From positions 28,967-92,966 of the forward strand of contig JANXVZ010000033.1 of the NCBI GenBank assembly GCA_025351405.1: DNA of 64,000 nucleotides, written 5' to 3'. This document shows positions 62,633-64,000 of this stretch, in pieces; position 1 is the first letter of the stretch; each line of letters starts with the position of its first letter. The position numbers were made by a program, and so were the translations under genes. This DNA comes from Sphingomonadales bacterium. Its GTDB lineage: Bacteria; Pseudomonadota; Alphaproteobacteria; Sphingomonadales; Sphingomonadaceae. The notes beneath the pieces were generated by a model that was not told where the DNA came from, searched no databases, and saw only the letters and a program-made list of their open reading frames with translations.

Positions 62633-64000
62633 TCAGCCGGCCGCGGCGACGGGCGGCAGCAGCCGGAAGATCGCATAACCACCGGCGGGTGTCGCAAGGG
62701 GTTGCAACGTCCAATACCGGGCGCGCAACACCCGTGCGGTTTCGGACCAGAACGGGTTGCCCGCCAGCACGACGAGATACTGGGCGCGCGAGCTGCGCGC
62801 TATGCGTTCAAGGGCTTCGCCGCGATCGTTGGTGAACGCCGTCGTTTCGGCGTGGATGCGAGCGCTCGCGGCGCTTTTGAGGCCGACGACTTCGGTAATG
62901 TGCAAATCCGGCCGCCGCCACGCCAGGTAGCCGGCATCATGCACCAGCACCCGGGCACCGGCAGGCAACGTGCGCCGCGCATCGGCGGCAAGCGTCGGCA
63001 AGGCCTGGCTTGTCACCTCCTGGCGAAAGATTGCCACGCCGAGCCAGCCGCTCAGGGCCGCCCACAACACCAGCACCGCCCCGGCGATGCGCCCACGGCG
63101 CGGCATCGCCAGCAACGGCGTGGCGCCATACAGCAACACCGGCACCGCGAGCGCCAGGTAACGATAGAAGTTGTGACCGAGCCCGCCGGCAAAGCTTTCA
63201 ACCGAAATGCCGAGCCACAGCAAAAGGAACACCAGCAGCCCCCCCCCCCCGCGCTGCCGGAGCAAGCCAAAGACCCCCGCGAGCAAGGGACCGATCGCAC
63301 TGCCGACGACGACGCTTCTGAAGATACGCAGCTTTTCCGGCAAGCTGCGGTGCAACTCGGCGAAATAGACGATCTTGACGCCCCCCGTGGTCGGAAACGG
63401 CACGCCCGTGGCCACCCAATACAGCAGCAGCCACGGTACCGCAGACCCAGCCGCCATGGCGAGGTTCGCCGCCACAAGGCGCGGCGACCGTCGGTCTCGC
63501 CAGCAGCAGCGCACCATCAGGGGCGCCGCCAGCAGTGCCAGTTCGGGCCGGACAAAAAGCAGCAGTCCGAGCAGCCACGGCAGCCGCCGATGGTCCACCA
63601 GCACGATTGTCCAGGTGACAGCGGCCAACGCCAGCCCCGTCTCGAGGCCGTTGAGCAACTGGAAGGGCATGAACCCTGTCAGCAACCCGGCCACGACCAG
63701 TACACTCCGGTTGCACCCTGTCACCACCGCCAGCCGATCCAGCCCCATCGCGTACAGCGCGACAGCGAAGATCGTGACCAGATGGAGCGCCGTTTCGAGC
63801 GGCATGAGCCAACCGGCGAGTGCCACCAGCACAAGATGGACAGCGCTGGTGGCGCCGCTCAGCGCCGAACCGCCATAGCTTGCATCGGCGCCGCCCGCGA
63901 GCAAGGCCCGGGCGTTGTGCAGTGTTATATAGGCATCATCGAGCGGAAATACCGGCGCCGTCGCACTGGCAAGCGTTGCCGCAACGACTGCCAGTGCGAC
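62633..64000 (-). CDS. Multi-pass membrane glycosyltransferase-like protein (5' end beyond window)
   Basis: At least 455 residues, still open at the right edge. FPLDDAYITLHNARALLAGG is the first-loop acidic motif (DDAY) of GT-C lipid-linked sugar transferases, followed by ~9-10 hydrophobic helices and a C-terminal soluble domain (GARVLVHDAGYLAWRRPDLHITEVVGL). Sugar and acceptor unknown. Codons for RQRGGGGLLV contain a run of 12 Gs. The track start at 63904 (TTG) is only the first start-like codon; the frame continues upstream without a stop. Confidence 0.78.
   Translation of the reverse strand, partial: VALAVVAATLASATAPVFPLDDAYITLHNARALLAGGADASYGGSALSGATSAVHLVLVALAGWLMPLETALHLVTIFAVALYAMGLDRLAVVTGCNRSVLVVAGLLTGFMPFQLLNGLETGLALAAVTWTIVLVDHRRLPWLLGLLLFVRPELALLAAPLMVRCCWRDRRSPRLVAANLAMAAGSAVPWLLLYWVATGVPFPTTGGVKIVYFAELHRSLPEKLRIFRSVVVGSAIGPLLAGVFGLLRQRGGGGLLVFLLLWLGISVESFAGGLGHNFYRYLALAVPVLLYGATPLLAMPRRGRIAGAVLVLWAALSGWLGVAIFRQEVTSQALPTLAADARRTLPAGARVLVHDAGYLAWRRPDLHITEVVGLKSAASARIHAETTAFTNDRGEALERIARSSRAQYLVVLAGNPFWSETARVLRARYWTLQPLATPAGGYAIFRLLPPVAAAG
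63239..63250 (-). repeat. Poly-G(12) tract inside the glycosyltransferase-like gene
   Basis: Twelve consecutive Cs on the plus strand encode four in-frame Gly codons on the minus strand, in a loop between membrane helices. Such tracts are prone to slippage. Confidence 0.95.

Noticed and set aside
1-64000. CRISPR array, IS element, prophage or integron
   Set aside because: Scanning both strands showed no spaced repeats, transposase or integrase motifs, terminal repeats, or phage structural genes.

Overview
The window is GC-rich, gene-dense chromosomal DNA from an alphaproteobacterium, most likely of the Sphingomonadales. Indications are a TonB-dependent receptor with a sphingomonad-style plug (partial, left edge), the alphaproteobacterial block pcm-tolC-popZ-(DUF486)-valS, MipZ, COQ4, a DUF3572 protein and a phasin. 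I see no rRNA operon, IS element, prophage or CRISPR array. Most long ORFs in the track are antisense or frame-shifted shadows caused by high third-position GC.

Layout. 1-9.1 kb: TonB receptor; Gfo/Idh/MocA dehydrogenase divergent from an aldo/keto reductase plus LLM-flavin oxidoreductase pair; cytoplasmic amidase; 2-oxoacid dehydrogenase E1 alpha and beta with a free-standing lipoyl protein but no E2 or E3; tRNA-Gly(CCC). 9.3-12.9 kb: small protein, then a coupled aldolase-aminotransferase-amino acid permease operon. 13-18.7 kb: pcm-tolC-popZ-DUF486-valS, read leftward from a well-formed promoter overlapped by a palindrome. 18.8-22.9 kb: tRNA-Cys, dipeptide epimerase/class IV aminotransferase/sulfotransferase-like cluster, host-attachment protein, YaiI. 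22.9-27 kb: DEAD-box helicase, thiolase, carboxymuconolactone decarboxylase-like protein and MaoC hydratase. 27-32.7 kb: DUF885 peptidase, COQ4, MscS channel, YgfZ, dihydroorotase. 32.8-37.2 kb: ribosomal protein L33, a diguanylate cyclase with a degenerate receiver, DUF3572, HAD, RidA, FemAB-like acyltransferase, secreted small protein. 37.2-41 kb: panC divergent from mipZ plus a membrane J-protein; phosphomannomutase. 41-48 kb: phasin with a long Ala/Pro/Lys-rich head, ClpS, SDR, pirin, permease, photolyase, D-amino acid transaminase. 48-53.7 kb: ECF sigma/anti-sigma-like/Spy-like triad, histone deacetylase-like amidohydrolase, PepN, small lipoprotein. 54-64 kb: histidine kinase and single-domain response regulator, beta-helix lipoprotein, M48 protease, YeeZ-like SDR coupled to an orphan molybdenum hydroxylase large subunit, and a membrane glycosyltransferase-like gene (partial, right edge) containing a 12-G tract.

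Functional threads. PopZ, MipZ and the PleD-like cyclase point to Caulobacter-type polarity and division control. The thiolase, MaoC hydratase and phasin are compatible with polyhydroxyalkanoate or acyl-CoA metabolism. The most interesting non-coding signals are (i) two identical inverted 17-bp operators bracketing a good promoter before the phasin gene, preceded by 29-bp tandem repeats; (ii) a 28-bp-arm palindrome enclosing the Shine-Dalgarno and start codon of mipZ; (iii) a perfect 11-bp inverted repeat over the probable -10 of the M48 protease; (iv) the poly-G tract inside the last gene. All function calls rest on reading motifs by eye; no database search was run.
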